Assembly (NCBI GenBank): GCA_018710985.1
Contig: DVIV01000030.1
Coordinates: 62,001 to 126,000, forward strand
Length of the DNA: 64,000 nt
Origin: Candidatus Limiplasma pullicola
Lineage (GTDB): Bacteria > Bacillota > Clostridia > Christensenellales > Aristaeellaceae
Reading direction: 5' to 3'
The translations under genes were made by a program, and so were the position numbers. How positions within the stretch are numbered: position 1 is the stretch's first letter; each line of letters opens with the position of its first letter. Shown here one piece after another: positions 56,834 through 64,000 of this stretch. A model generated the notes under the pieces. That model did no database searches, was not told the origin of the DNA, and worked only from the letters and a program-made list of their open reading frames with translations.

Positions 56834-57940
56834 ATGGACTGGCTGGACTGGCTGCTTGAAAACATTCAGGGCATCACGTGGCAGATGGCGGTCATGTGGG
56901 TGATCGGCGGCGCGCTGATCTACTGCGCCATCAAAAAGGAAATGGAGCCGACGCTGCTCCTGCCCATGGGTCTGGGCGCGATCCTCGTGAACCTGCCCTT
57001 GGACGGCGCGCTCAAGGAGCTGCAGATCCTCTACGACGCGGGCATCGTTACCGAGCTTTTCCCGCTGTTGCTCTTCATCGGCATCGGCGCGATGATCGAC
57101 TTTGGACCGCTGCTCTCCAACCCAAAGATGATCCTCTGCGGCGCGGCGGCGCAGTTTGGCATCTTCTTTACGCTGTCGCTGGCGCGCCTGCTGGGCTTTA
57201 CTTTGCAGGACGCGGCCTCCATCGCCATCATCGGCGCGGCGGACGGCCCGACCTCCATTTTCGTGGCGCAGCACTTTGGCACGCAGTACATCGGCGCCAT
57301 CATCGTGGCGGCCTATTCCTACATGGCGCTGGTGCCCATGGTGCAGCCGCCCTGCATCCGCCTGGTCACCACCAAGAAAGAGCGCATGATGAAGATGGAA
57401 TACAACCCCGCCAACATCTCGCGCACCACGCGCATCCTCTTCCCCATCTTCGTCACCTTCATCGCCGGCATCGCCGCCCCCAAGAGCGTGGCGCTGGTCG
57501 GTTTCCTGATGTTCGGCAACCTCCTGCGCGAGTGCCTGGTGCTTGATTCGCTCTCCGAGACGGCGCAGAAGGTGCTGGCCAACCTCATCTCGCTGCTGCT
57601 GGGCCTGTCCGTGGCCCCGGTGATGGTGTGGTCGAAGTTCCTCAAAATCAACACCATCGTCATCCTTGCCCTGGGCCTGGTGGCCTTCTGCTTCGACACC
57701 ATTGGCGGTGTGTTCTTCGTCAAGTTCCTCAACCTCTTCCTCAAGAAGAAGATCAACCCCATGGTCGGCGCGGCGGGCATCTCCGCCTTCCCGATGTCCT
57801 CCCGCGTGGTCCATAAGATGGGCCTCAAGGAAGACCCGCAGAACTTCCTGCTCATGCACGCGGCGGGCGCCAACGTGGCCGGGCAGATCGCCTCGGTCAT
57901 CGCCGGCGGCATGATCATTTCCCTCATCCCCACGCTTTAA
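56834..57940 (+). CDS. sodium-pumping decarboxylase beta subunit (OadB/GcdB family)
   Basis: 368 residues and about ten to eleven helices. OadB-type subunits decarboxylate a carboxybiotin carrier and pump sodium out. Family marks are GIGAMIDFGPLLSNP, AAIIGAADGPTSIFV with the catalytic Asp region GAADGPT, and ISAFPMSSRVVHKMG followed by NFLLMHAAGANVAGQI. The ATG at 56834 has AAGGGGG at the right spacing; the ATG six bases earlier touches it. Alpha and biotin-carrier subunits are not in the window, so the substrate acid is unknown (oxaloacetate, methylmalonyl-CoA or glutaconyl-CoA are possible). Confidence 0.93.
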   Translation: MDWLDWLLENIQGITWQMAVMWVIGGALIYCAIKKEMEPTLLLPMGLGAILVNLPLDGALKELQILYDAGIVTELFPLLLFIGIGAMIDFGPLLSNPKMILCGAAAQFGIFFTLSLARLLGFTLQDAASIAIIGAADGPTSIFVAQHFGTQYIGAIIVAAYSYMALVPMVQPPCIRLVTTKKERMMKMEYNPANISRTTRILFPIFVTFIAGIAAPKSVALVGFLMFGNLLRECLVLDSLSETAQKVLANLISLLLGLSVAPVMVWSKFLKINTIVILALGLVAFCFDTIGGVFFVKFLNLFLKKKINPMVGAAGISAFPMSSRVVHKMGLKEDPQNFLLMHAAGANVAGQIASVIAGGMIISLIPTL

Positions 57941-57958
57941 GCAGAAGGAGGTACGCAT

Positions 57959-58276
57959 ATGCCTACGGTTGAAGAACAGGCCCTCGTGGCTTCGGAAGAA
58001 ATGCTGCTCACCGAGGAGCAGGAGTTGCTGGATTCCCTCGCGGAACAGGTTGCGGAACACGACGAATACCTCCGCTCCATCGGCATGGGCGAGGAGGAAG
58101 CGGACCCGTCCGACGCGCATGTAGATATCCACATCGACGGCGCGGCCTTCGTGGATTCCCTTGGCTATATGCTCAAGGGCATGGTCGGCATCTTCCTGGT
58201 CATCGCCATCATCATGGCCGTCATCATGACCCTCAACAAGGTGACGGGCAAGGAAAAGAAGAAAAAGGAAGCGTAA
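57959..58276 (+). CDS. OadG-like gamma subunit with acidic N-terminus
   Basis: 105 residues: a Glu-rich N-terminal part (about 1-60) that is unusual for the family, then the segment SLGYMLKGMVGIFLVIAIIMAV that resembles the OAD gamma helix, then a Lys-rich tail. Gamma subunits stabilise the pump and bind zinc in some enzymes. GAAGGAGG precedes the ATG, 18 bases after the beta gene. The family call rests on one helix and position. Confidence 0.65.
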   Translation: MPTVEEQALVASEEMLLTEEQELLDSLAEQVAEHDEYLRSIGMGEEEADPSDAHVDIHIDGAAFVDSLGYMLKGMVGIFLVIAIIMAVIMTLNKVTGKEKKKKEA

Positions 58277-58282
58277 GGAAAC

Positions 58283-58325
58283 GCGACGCGGCCCGTGGGA
58301 CGAAATGCCCACGGGTCGTTTTTTC
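58283..58325 (+). terminator. terminator of the OadB/OadG-like pair
   Basis: CCCGTGGG (58292-58299) and CCCACGGG (58308-58315), followed by TCGTTTTTT. Confidence 0.88.
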
Positions 58326-58367
58326 ATCGCGCGGCGGGGGAACGTTCCTCCGCCGCGCGCTTTTGCG

Positions 58368-60089
58368 TCAGGCGATGCGCTCCGCCGAGAGCGTAACCGA
58401 GGCGTTGGCTGCGGTGTCGGCGATGTTGATCGCCGCGGAACTGGTCAGGCGCACCAGCGTATCCGCGCCCGCCACCAGCAGCGCCTGACCGCCAAAGGTG
58501 GCGCTCTGGCCCGCTCCGGCGCTCTTCACGGCGTGGACGACGCTGGAAAGCAGCGTCTGCTCGTTGGCCTGCAATCGCAGCACCGTGTCGATGGCGGCCT
58601 GCTCCGGCACGAACACCGTGTAGCGCAGAAGATACGTGCCCGCCTCGCGCAGCGTCAGCGCGTTCTGCGAAAGCGCGTAGTCCTCCGCCGGTTCTGCCAG
58701 CAGCGTGGAGAGCGTCAGCGCGCCATCAGTTGCATCGTTGCGCAGTGAGCCGAGCTGATAGGCCAGCGCCGCCGTGCCCTTGCCAGCCGGGCCGGCCGGG
58801 CCGGTGGGACCTGCGGGGAGCACGAAGTCCAAAAGCCCCTGCCGCTCGTCGCCCGCGTCCCGCACACTGGGCGCGCCGTCCGGGCCGGTGATGCTGATGG
58901 AGCGCACAGCCAGACTGCGGCCGGAAAGGCCCATCGCGCCCGCTGGCCCGGTCGGCCCGGTGGGACCCGTGGGGCCGGTCGGCCCTTCATCGCCCTGCAG
59001 GCCCTGTGTGCCAGCGGTGCCCTGCGGCCCGGTGGGACCCGTGGGGCCGGTTGGTCCCGTGGGGCCTTCGTCGCCCTGCGCGCCTGCCGAACCCGCTGGT
59101 CCTTCAGATCCGGCCGGCCCGGTCGGCCCAGTGGGTCCTGTTGGCCCGGTCGGCCCTTCTGCGCCGGCAACGCCCTGTGCGCCGGCAGGACCCGTGGGGC
59201 CGGTAGGACCCTCGTCGCCCTGCGCGCCCTGTGTGCCGGCAGTGCCCTGCGGCCCGGTCGGTCCTGTGGGGCCGGTGGGGCCCGTGGGGCCCGTGGGGCC
59301 GGTGGGTCCCTCGTCGCCCTGTGCGCCGGTCGGCCCGGTCGGTCCTGCGCTGCCCTGTGCGCCAGCAGGGCCGGTCGGCCCGGTGGGACCCGTCGGTCCA
59401 TCGGAAGGGCCAGTGGGTCCCGTGGCTCCTGTGGGGCCGGTCGGCCCTTCTGCACCCGCTGCGCCGGTCGGCCCGGTGGGTCCGGCGACGCCGGAAGGCC
59501 CTGTCGCACCGGTCGGCCCGGTGGGTCCGGCGACGCCGGTCATGCCTGCGGGGCCGGTCGGTCCAATCATGCCAGACGGCCCGGTCGCGCCCATGACGCC
59601 CTGCGCGCCGGTGGGGCCAGTCAGGCCGATGGGGCCGGTCGGCCCGGTCGCGCCCGTGGGGCCCATGACGGTGACGAGATTGTAGTCCGCGGAGGAGCCG
59701 GGCGTGCCCGTGGGGTCGTTGATGTCGGCCTGATAGAGGCTGCCATCGTAAAACACCAGATCGCCCATCCTGTAAGAAGCCCCGGCGGCAAAGGGCTGCA
59801 GCGTTTCCAGACCCTCGCCCTGCGCGCCGGTCGGGCCGGTGGCGCCGGTGGGGCCCGTCGCGCCCGTCAAACCGACGGCGCCCTGCGCGCCCGCGGGGCC
59901 GGTGGGGCCAGTCGGGCCAGTCGGGCCGGTGGGGCCGGTCGCGCCGGGGCCGGTGGGGCCGGAAGGGCCGGAAGGCCCGCAGCAGCAACAGCCATAGGGG
60001 ATGGGGCGGCAGCTGGATTGACAGCAGCGGCCCGCCGCGCGTAGACCGCCGCCGGAAGATGTGTTATAATAATAGGAGTTGGGAAGCAT
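58368..60089 (-). CDS. collagen-like (Gly-Pro-Thr) surface protein, BclA-like
   Basis: 573 residues. A short Cys-rich head (CCQSSC, then four cysteines in a row at 34-37) precedes Gly-X-Y repeats mostly GPT (about 38-92); an inserted domain (about 93-143, [21 protein letters not shown]) looks like a carbohydrate-binding CBM5/12 strand unit; then a long Gly-X-Y tract to about residue 435 and a C-terminal BclA/C1q-like domain (about 438-573). No signal peptide is visible, as for exosporium proteins that are added in the mother cell. The ATG at 60089 has GAGGTG at the right spacing. BclA-like trimeric filaments coat spores in relatives. Confidence 0.82.
   Translation of the reverse strand: MLPNSYYYNTSSGGGLRAAGRCCQSSCRPIPYGCCCCGPSGPSGPTGPGATGPTGPTGPTGPTGPAGAQGAVGLTGATGPTGATGPTGAQGEGLETLQPFAAGASYRMGDLVFYDGSLYQADINDPTGTPGSSADYNLVTVMGPTGATGPTGPIGLTGPTGAQGVMGATGPSGMIGPTGPAGMTGVAGPTGPTGATGPSGVAGPTGPTGAAGAEGPTGPTGATGPTGPSDGPTGPTGPTGPAGAQGSAGPTGPTGAQGDEGPTGPTGPTGPTGPTGPTGPQGTAGTQGAQGDEGPTGPTGPAGAQGVAGAEGPTGPTGPTGPTGPAGSEGPAGSAGAQGDEGPTGPTGPTGPTGPQGTAGTQGLQGDEGPTGPTGPTGPTGPAGAMGLSGRSLAVRSISITGPDGAPSVRDAGDERQGLLDFVLPAGPTGPAGPAGKGTAALAYQLGSLRNDATDGALTLSTLLAEPAEDYALSQNALTLREAGTYLLRYTVFVPEQAAIDTVLRLQANEQTLLSSVVHAVKSAGAGQSATFGGQALLVAGADTLVRLTSSAAINIADTAANASVTLSAERIA
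58785..59980 (-). repeat. DNA repeats coding for collagen-like Gly-X-Y triplets
   Basis: Repeats of nine-base units coding GPT, GAQ and variants. The tract is broken once, by the CBM-like insert at about 59660-59815. Such arrays expand and contract readily. Confidence 0.85.
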
Positions 60090-60119
60090 CGACATCACCT
60101 CATCATCCTTGCTTCCCTG

Positions 60120-60147
60120 CATCGTATGCCGCCGCGTCGGGGGGAGT
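60120..60147 (-). promoter_or_regulatory. candidate SigmaK-like promoter for the collagen-like gene
   Basis: Minus strand: AC (60147-60146), 17 bases, CATACGATG (60128-60120), close to the SigmaK form AC-N16/17-CATANNNTA. The motif is short and GC-rich sequence could match by chance. Confidence 0.4.
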
Positions 60148-60171
60148 GCGGCGCGCCCTGGGGAGGAGATC

Positions 60172-61011
60172 ATGAAAAGAGGTTGGGGGATCGCCCTGTT
60201 CTGCATCTGCTTTTGCGCGCTTTTGCTCGTCTGCGCCCTCTGGCGCGGGCTGACGCTGCGCTTTTATCGCCTGGAGACGGACAAACTCACCGAAGACGCG
60301 CGCTTGCGCATCGCCCTGCTCACCGACCTGCACAGCGCCGTCTACGGCGAAGGCCACCGCGAGCTTCTCGACCTCGTGCTGGATCAGCGCCCGGACGCCA
60401 TCCTTCTGGGTGGCGACATCGTTGACGACGTGGCGCCGCTGGAAAACGCCCTGTCCTTCTTCGAGGCCCTTTCCCGCACCGGCATCCCCGCCTACTACGT
60501 CTCCGGCAACCACGACCGCTGGCGGCCGGACTTTGAAGATGTTCTGGAGAAGATTGAAGGTTACGGCGTAACCATACTGGAGGACGGCGTGCTGCCGCTG
60601 AACACCCCGTGGGGGCAGGTGAACCTCTGCGGCCTGCGCGAATACCGCACGGCGGAGGAATGCGCTTCCGCCCTCGCCGCCGCCTTTGAAAGCCTCTCCC
60701 CGGATGCTTACAACATCCTCCTCGCCCATCGCCCGGACTACATCGACCTCTACCGCCAGTATCCCTTCGACCTCGTGCTGTCCGGCCACACCCACGGCGG
60801 GCAGGTGCGCATCCCCCTGCTGGTCAACGGCCTCTTCGCCCCCGATCAGGGCTGGTTTCCCCAGTACGCCGGCGGGCTTTACGAGGTGGGGGAGACCTCC
60901 CTCGTCGTCAGCCGCGGCCTTTCCTACTACCCGCGCCTGCCGCGCGTGTTCGATCCGCCCGAGGTGGTGGTCATAGATGTCGAAGGAACGCGCAAAGCCG
61001 CGCAATCTTAA
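60172..61011 (+). CDS. membrane-anchored metallophosphoesterase (YkuE/YaeI-like)
   Basis: 279 residues: one N-terminal helix (about 4-22), then a calcineurin-type phosphoesterase with the five blocks [29 protein letters not shown] and SGHTHGGQ. Relatives include YkuE and lipid A or UDP-sugar hydrolases on the outer face; the true substrate is unknown. GGGGAGGAG precedes ATG 60172. It is divergent from the collagen-like gene by 82 bases; a TGTTATAAT extended -10 at 60062-60070 could serve it. Confidence 0.9.
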   Translation: MKRGWGIALFCICFCALLLVCALWRGLTLRFYRLETDKLTEDARLRIALLTDLHSAVYGEGHRELLDLVLDQRPDAILLGGDIVDDVAPLENALSFFEALSRTGIPAYYVSGNHDRWRPDFEDVLEKIEGYGVTILEDGVLPLNTPWGQVNLCGLREYRTAEECASALAAAFESLSPDAYNILLAHRPDYIDLYRQYPFDLVLSGHTHGGQVRIPLLVNGLFAPDQGWFPQYAGGLYEVGETSLVVSRGLSYYPRLPRVFDPPEVVVIDVEGTRKAAQS

Positions 61012-61022
61012 CCGCATCGCGT

Positions 61023-61051
61023 TTGACAAGGCGCGCAAACTGTGATAGATT
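61023..61051 (+). promoter_or_regulatory. promoter of the phosphofructokinase gene
   Basis: TTGACA (61023-61028), 17 bases, TAGATT (61046-61051) with an extended TG at 61043-61044. Confidence 0.65.
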
Positions 61052-61101
61052 TTGTATGTATGGGTATATCCCACCAACATGTTTGGAAAGGAAGGATCCT
61101 T

Positions 61102-62349
61102 ATGTCTCAGCTCAAGGGTGCCTGCATCATCGGCCAGTCCGGCGGCCCGACCTCCGTCATCAACGCCAGCGCTTACGGCGCAATCAAGACCGCGCTGGAG
61201 AGCGACTGCATCACCAAGGTGCTGGGCGCGCGCCACGGCATCAAGGGCGTGCTGGAAGACGACCTCATCGACATGGGCCAGGAAGACCCCCAGGAACTGG
61301 AAATGATGAAATACACGCCCTCCTCGGCGCTGGGCTCCTGCCGCTACAAGCTCAAGGACCCCGATGAGGACGATACCGACTACAAGCGCATCCTCGAGAT
61401 CTTCAAGAAGTACAACGTCCGCTATTTCTTCTACAATGGCGGCAACGACTCCATGGATACCTGCAACAAGATCTCCAAGTTCATGCTGAAGAACGGCTAT
61501 GAGTGCCGCGTGATGGGCATCCCCAAGACCATCGACAACGACCTGGCCGGCACCGACCACTGCCCGGGCTTTGCCTCCGCCGCCAAGTACATCGCCACCT
61601 CCATTATGGAAGTGTACTGCGACGCGCACGTCTACGATACCGGCATGATCACCATCATCGAGTGCATGGGCCGTCACGCGGGCTGGCTGACCGCCGCCGC
61701 CGCGCTGGCTGGCGTCAAGGGCTGCGGCCCGGACCTCATCTACCTCCCCGAGGTGGATTTCGACCTTGATGAGTTCACCAAAAAGGTCAAGGCCATCTAC
61801 GAGCAGAACAAGAACTGCATCGTCGCCGTCTCCGAGGGCATCCACGACAAGGACGGCACCTTCATCGCCGAGTACGCCAACAAGAACATGGCCAAGGACT
61901 CCTTCGGCCACGCGCAGCTGGGCGGTCTGGCGGCCTTCCTCGCCAACCACGTCAAGCAGGCCACCGGCGCCAAGGTGCGCGGCATCGAGCTTTCCCTGCT
62001 GCAGCGCTGCGCGGCGCACTGCGCCTCCCAGACCGACATCGACGAGTCCTTCATGTCCGGCAAGGCCGCCGTGGAGAACGCCGTCAATGGCGTCACCGAC
62101 AAGATGGTCGGCTTCGAGCGCGAGATGGTGGACGGCAAGTACACCTGCAAGATCAAGCTCTTCGACCTGAGCATCGTCGCCAACACCGAGAAGAAGGTGC
62201 CGCGCCAGTGGATCAACAACGAGGGCGACGGCATCACCGAAGGCTTCATCGACTACGCTCTGCCCCTCATTCAGGGCCAGACCAGGATGACCGTCGAAGA
62301 CGGTCTGCCCCGCTTCGTACACCTGAAGAAGGTCAAGGCCGAGGCGTAA
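61102..62349 (+). CDS. pfp: 6-phosphofructokinase, probably pyrophosphate-dependent
   Basis: 415 residues, longer than ATP-type PfkA (about 320). The phosphoryl-donor site reads GGNDSMDT, the PPi-type GG[DN]DS instead of GGDGS, and PKTIDNDLAGTDHCPGF and MGRHAGWLTAA are the catalytic and sugar-phosphate segments. PPi-type enzymes phosphorylate fructose 6-phosphate reversibly with pyrophosphate. The start at 61102 follows GAAAGGAAGG. It has its own promoter and terminator. Donor specificity is inferred from the motif only. Confidence 0.9.
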   Translation: MSQLKGACIIGQSGGPTSVINASAYGAIKTALESDCITKVLGARHGIKGVLEDDLIDMGQEDPQELEMMKYTPSSALGSCRYKLKDPDEDDTDYKRILEIFKKYNVRYFFYNGGNDSMDTCNKISKFMLKNGYECRVMGIPKTIDNDLAGTDHCPGFASAAKYIATSIMEVYCDAHVYDTGMITIIECMGRHAGWLTAAAALAGVKGCGPDLIYLPEVDFDLDEFTKKVKAIYEQNKNCIVAVSEGIHDKDGTFIAEYANKNMAKDSFGHAQLGGLAAFLANHVKQATGAKVRGIELSLLQRCAAHCASQTDIDESFMSGKAAVENAVNGVTDKMVGFEREMVDGKYTCKIKLFDLSIVANTEKKVPRQWINNEGDGITEGFIDYALPLIQGQTRMTVEDGLPRFVHLKKVKAEA

Positions 62350-62361
62350 GGCGCATTTCCA

Positions 62362-62391
62362 AAGGCTCCCGGAGATCCCGGGGGCCTTTTT
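62362..62391 (+). terminator. terminator after the phosphofructokinase gene
   Basis: AAGGCTCCCGG pairs with CCGGGGGCCTT (one G-T pair) across AGAT, then TTTTT. Confidence 0.85.
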
Positions 62392-62402
62392 GCGTGCGTG
62401 GC

Positions 62403-62431
62403 TTGACAACGCACTTTTTCCCCGTTACAAT
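62403..62431 (+). promoter_or_regulatory. SigA-type promoter of the redox operon
   Basis: TTGACA (62403-62408), 17 bases, TACAAT (62426-62431). The leader of about 90 bases shows no clear PerR or other box by eye. Confidence 0.8.
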
Positions 62432-62529
62432 GGACATGTGACCCATGATCATCCCATCTCATACCCGCCCCACGAACGCAGGACAGCCGCATAGACCGAC
62501 CGCCCCCCAAAAAAGAGAGGAGACCGAAC

Positions 62530-63180
62530 ATGAGATACGTCTGCTCCATCTGCGGCTATGTCTACGACGAGGCAAAGCAGGGCAAGCCCTTTGCCGCGCT
62601 GCCGGAAACGTGGACATGCCCCCTCTGCGGCGCGGCCAAGTCCGCCTTCGCCCCGGAAGCGGCGGCAAAGAGCGCCGCGCCCGCCCCGACCGTCGCCCCG
62701 CACGCGCCGGTGCATGGCGATATGCAAAAGCTCTCGCCCGGCGCGCTCTCCATCCTCTGCTCCAACCTCGCCCGCGGCTGCGAAAAGCAGTATAAGGAGG
62801 AAGAAGCCGCCCTCTTCCGCGAGATCGCCAATTGGTTTGCCGCCGCCGCGCCCGCCGCGCGGGAAACGGGCGTGGACGCCCTCGCCTCCCGCATCGGCGA
62901 AGACCTTGCCGCCTACCCCACCCTCAACGCCGCCGCCGTACAGGCGGGCGACCGCGGCACGCAGCGCATCTGCGTGTGGGGCGAAAAGGTGACCGCCATC
63001 CTCAAAACGCTTGTCGAGCGCTACCGCCGCGAGGGCGAGGCCATGCTGCGCGATACGGACATCTGGGTCTGCTCCGTCTGCGGCTTTGCCTACGTCGGCA
63101 AGGAACCGCCCCAGCTCTGCCCGGTCTGCAAAGTCCCGGCGTGGAAATTCGAGAAGATCGAAGGGAGGGCTTCCGCATGA
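62530..63180 (+). CDS. rubredoxin-helical-rubredoxin protein
   Basis: 216 residues. Residues 1-42 are a rubredoxin ([12 protein letters not shown], then [11 protein letters not shown]); an Ala/Pro linker follows; residues about 65-175 are helical and look like a degenerate ferritin-like bundle with few Glu/His ligands; residues about 177-210 are a rubrerythrin-type rubredoxin ([22 protein letters not shown]). It probably passes electrons to detoxify peroxide or superoxide. AGAGAGGAG precedes the ATG. It overlaps the next gene by ATGA. Confidence 0.85.
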   Translation: MRYVCSICGYVYDEAKQGKPFAALPETWTCPLCGAAKSAFAPEAAAKSAAPAPTVAPHAPVHGDMQKLSPGALSILCSNLARGCEKQYKEEEAALFREIANWFAAAAPAARETGVDALASRIGEDLAAYPTLNAAAVQAGDRGTQRICVWGEKVTAILKTLVERYRREGEAMLRDTDIWVCSVCGFAYVGKEPPQLCPVCKVPAWKFEKIEGRASA

Positions 63181-64000
63181 AGCGCGTGGCGGTGCGCAAC
63201 CTGCGCCTGTGTACCAAGGATTGCCTCTGCCTCTACGTCTGCCCCACCGGAGCGACGGACACCGAGAACAGCGTCATCGACACGGGCAAATGCCTGGGCT
63301 GCGGCGACTGCGCCGGGGCCTGCCCCAGCGGAGCCATCTCCATGGTGCCCGTGGACTATCCGCCCCAGCAGAAAAAGGCGGAAAGCGTCGTCGCCCTTGC
63401 CAACGCCCTCGCCGAACGCAGAGCGGAGGAAGAAAAGATCGCCCTGCAAACGGCGGAGACAGCCGCGGAGGACGGCCTTTACCGCCTCTGCAAGGCCGTG
63501 GCCAGGTCCGTGCGCCTCGTCGGCGAGGACATCCTCCGCGAAGCGGGCTACATGCTGCCCCAGAGCGGCAACGCCCACAACCTGCTGGCCTCGTGGGCAG
63601 TCTCCCCGCCCGCCGAGGGCTTCCCGCTGGACGCGGTGTGGAAACTGATGGAAGTCGTCCCCTGCAATGATAAAAAGAAAAAAGGAGAGAAACCCATGAA
63701 GACCTACAAGTGCAAAGTCTGCGGCCACGTGTTCTCCGTTCCCGAGGGCGAAACGCCCGTCTGCCCCATCTGCAAGGCCACCGGCGACAAACTGGAGCTG
63801 GTCGGGGAAGCCAAGGCCAACCGCTACGCCGGCACGCAGACGGAAAAGAACCTCGAAGCCGCCTTCGCCGGCGAATCGCAGGCGCGCAACAAGTACACCT
63901 ACTTTGCCTCCGTGGCCAAAAAAGAGGGCTACGAGCAGATCGCCGCGCTCTTTGCCAAGACCGCCGAGAACGAGAAGGAACACGCCAAGATGTGGTTCAA
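63177..64000 (+). CDS. 4Fe-4S ferredoxin-like protein, in frame with reverse rubrerythrin (cut by window end)
   Basis: From ATG 63177 one frame runs to the window end without a stop. Residues 1-60 hold two cluster motifs: [15 protein letters not shown] and [16 protein letters not shown] helical region of about 100 residues follows, ending near MEVVPCND. In frame after it comes the start of reverse rubrerythrin ([27 protein letters not shown], then the ferritin helix [17 protein letters not shown]). A gene of this kind would normally stop shortly after PCND. The lack of a stop may be a true fusion, a stop-losing indel in the A-rich stretch, or a sequence error. Confidence 0.75.
   Translation, partial: MKRVAVRNLRLCTKDCLCLYVCPTGATDTENSVIDTGKCLGCGDCAGACPSGAISMVPVDYPPQQKKAESVVALANALAERRAEEEKIALQTAETAAEDGLYRLCKAVARSVRLVGEDILREAGYMLPQSGNAHNLLASWAVSPPAEGFPLDAVWKLMEVVPCNDKKKKGEKPMKTYKCKVCGHVFSVPEGETPVCPICKATGDKLELVGEAKANRYAGTQTEKNLEAAFAGESQARNKYTYFASVAKKEGYEQIAALFAKTAENEKEHAKMWF
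63696..64000 (+). other. internal start of reverse rubrerythrin (partial)
   Basis: AAAAAAGGAGAG lies eight bases before ATG 63696, so rubrerythrin could be made on its own even within the longer frame. It has an N-terminal rubredoxin (two CxxC pairs) ahead of the diiron helices, the order seen in peroxide-reducing reverse rubrerythrins of Clostridium. About 101 residues are visible. Confidence 0.7.

Noticed and set aside
58774-59685. A plus-strand frame rich in Gly, Pro and Val opposite the collagen-like gene
   Set aside because: The complement of GGX-CCX-type repeats also codes for Gly/Pro/Val; it has no ribosome site and no ends resembling a protein.
60062-60070. Extended -10 TGTTATAAT as a certain promoter for the metallophosphoesterase
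   Set aside because: It lies in Tyr/Asn codons of the opposing gene and has no -35; kept only as a possibility in that gene's entry.

Overview
The window reads as a GC-rich chromosomal segment of an anaerobic, Clostridia-like Bacillota. The clues are SigA-type promoters with near-consensus boxes, strong AGGAGG ribosome sites with many ATGA/GTGA coupled overlaps, TmcAL (YlbM), TsaD, a PPi-type phosphofructokinase, class II aldolase, a decarboxylase sodium-pump beta subunit, rubredoxin/rubrerythrin proteins and a BclA-like collagen protein that suggests spores. A Christensenellales or Oscillospirales-type lineage is my guess, not something the sequence proves. I see no insertion sequence, prophage, CRISPR array, rRNA or tRNA gene.

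Layout. 1-10.9 kb: a truncated GT-C-like membrane protein, gltX, a second GT-C-like membrane protein, leuS, an ABC exporter pair, a YbaK-type editing protein, a secreted FMN-binding protein and purA. 11-17 kb: a surface-glycosylation cluster with three GtrII-like membrane glucosyltransferase paralogues and one GtrB-like polyprenyl-phosphate glycosyltransferase. 17-22.3 kb: a BMP-type nucleoside ABC importer operon (binding protein, small lipoprotein, double ATPase, two permeases). 22.4-28.7 kb, minus strand: a PIG-L deacetylase/NAGPA glycosidase fusion, a DUF6273 protein, a DUF1015 protein, and a large membrane-anchored protein whose C-terminal sortase B-like fold has lost its catalytic residues. 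29-32 kb: a secreted FMN/FAD fumarate-reductase-like flavoprotein and class II aldolase. 32-34.6 kb: a coupled ECF sigma factor, DUF4179 protein and solute-binding protein.

34.6-43.7 kb, minus strand: an apparent seven-gene unit read from the secA promoter: secA, two related secreted proteins of unknown function, prfB, a Lit/DUF1461 membrane protein, tsaD and a polytopic membrane protein that has lost its stop codon. 43.8-48.3 kb: moxR, DUF58 and a transglutaminase membrane protein. 48.5-51.9 kb: birA, nnr, an orphan gene and a UPF0173 hydrolase. 52-52.7 kb: an AT-rich, motif-dense control region before a small LemA-like membrane protein. 52.9-55.7 kb: tmcAL, a thymidine kinase-acetyltransferase fusion, and gtrA. 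55.7-58.3 kb: a secreted protein made of five exact 49-residue Cys-paired repeats behind a perfect-consensus promoter, divergent from an orphan OadB/OadG-like pair. 58.4-64 kb: the collagen-like protein with a candidate SigmaK promoter, a metallophosphoesterase, the PPi-type phosphofructokinase, and an oxidative-stress redox operon (rubredoxin-helical-rubredoxin, then a ferredoxin-like protein in frame with reverse rubrerythrin, cut by the window end).

The most unusual items are the pseudo-sortase, the five-repeat secreted protein, the PIG-L/NAGPA and TK/GNAT fusions, the three-GtrII cluster, and the control region at 52.0-52.2 kb. All family calls were made by eye from motifs; no database search was run.
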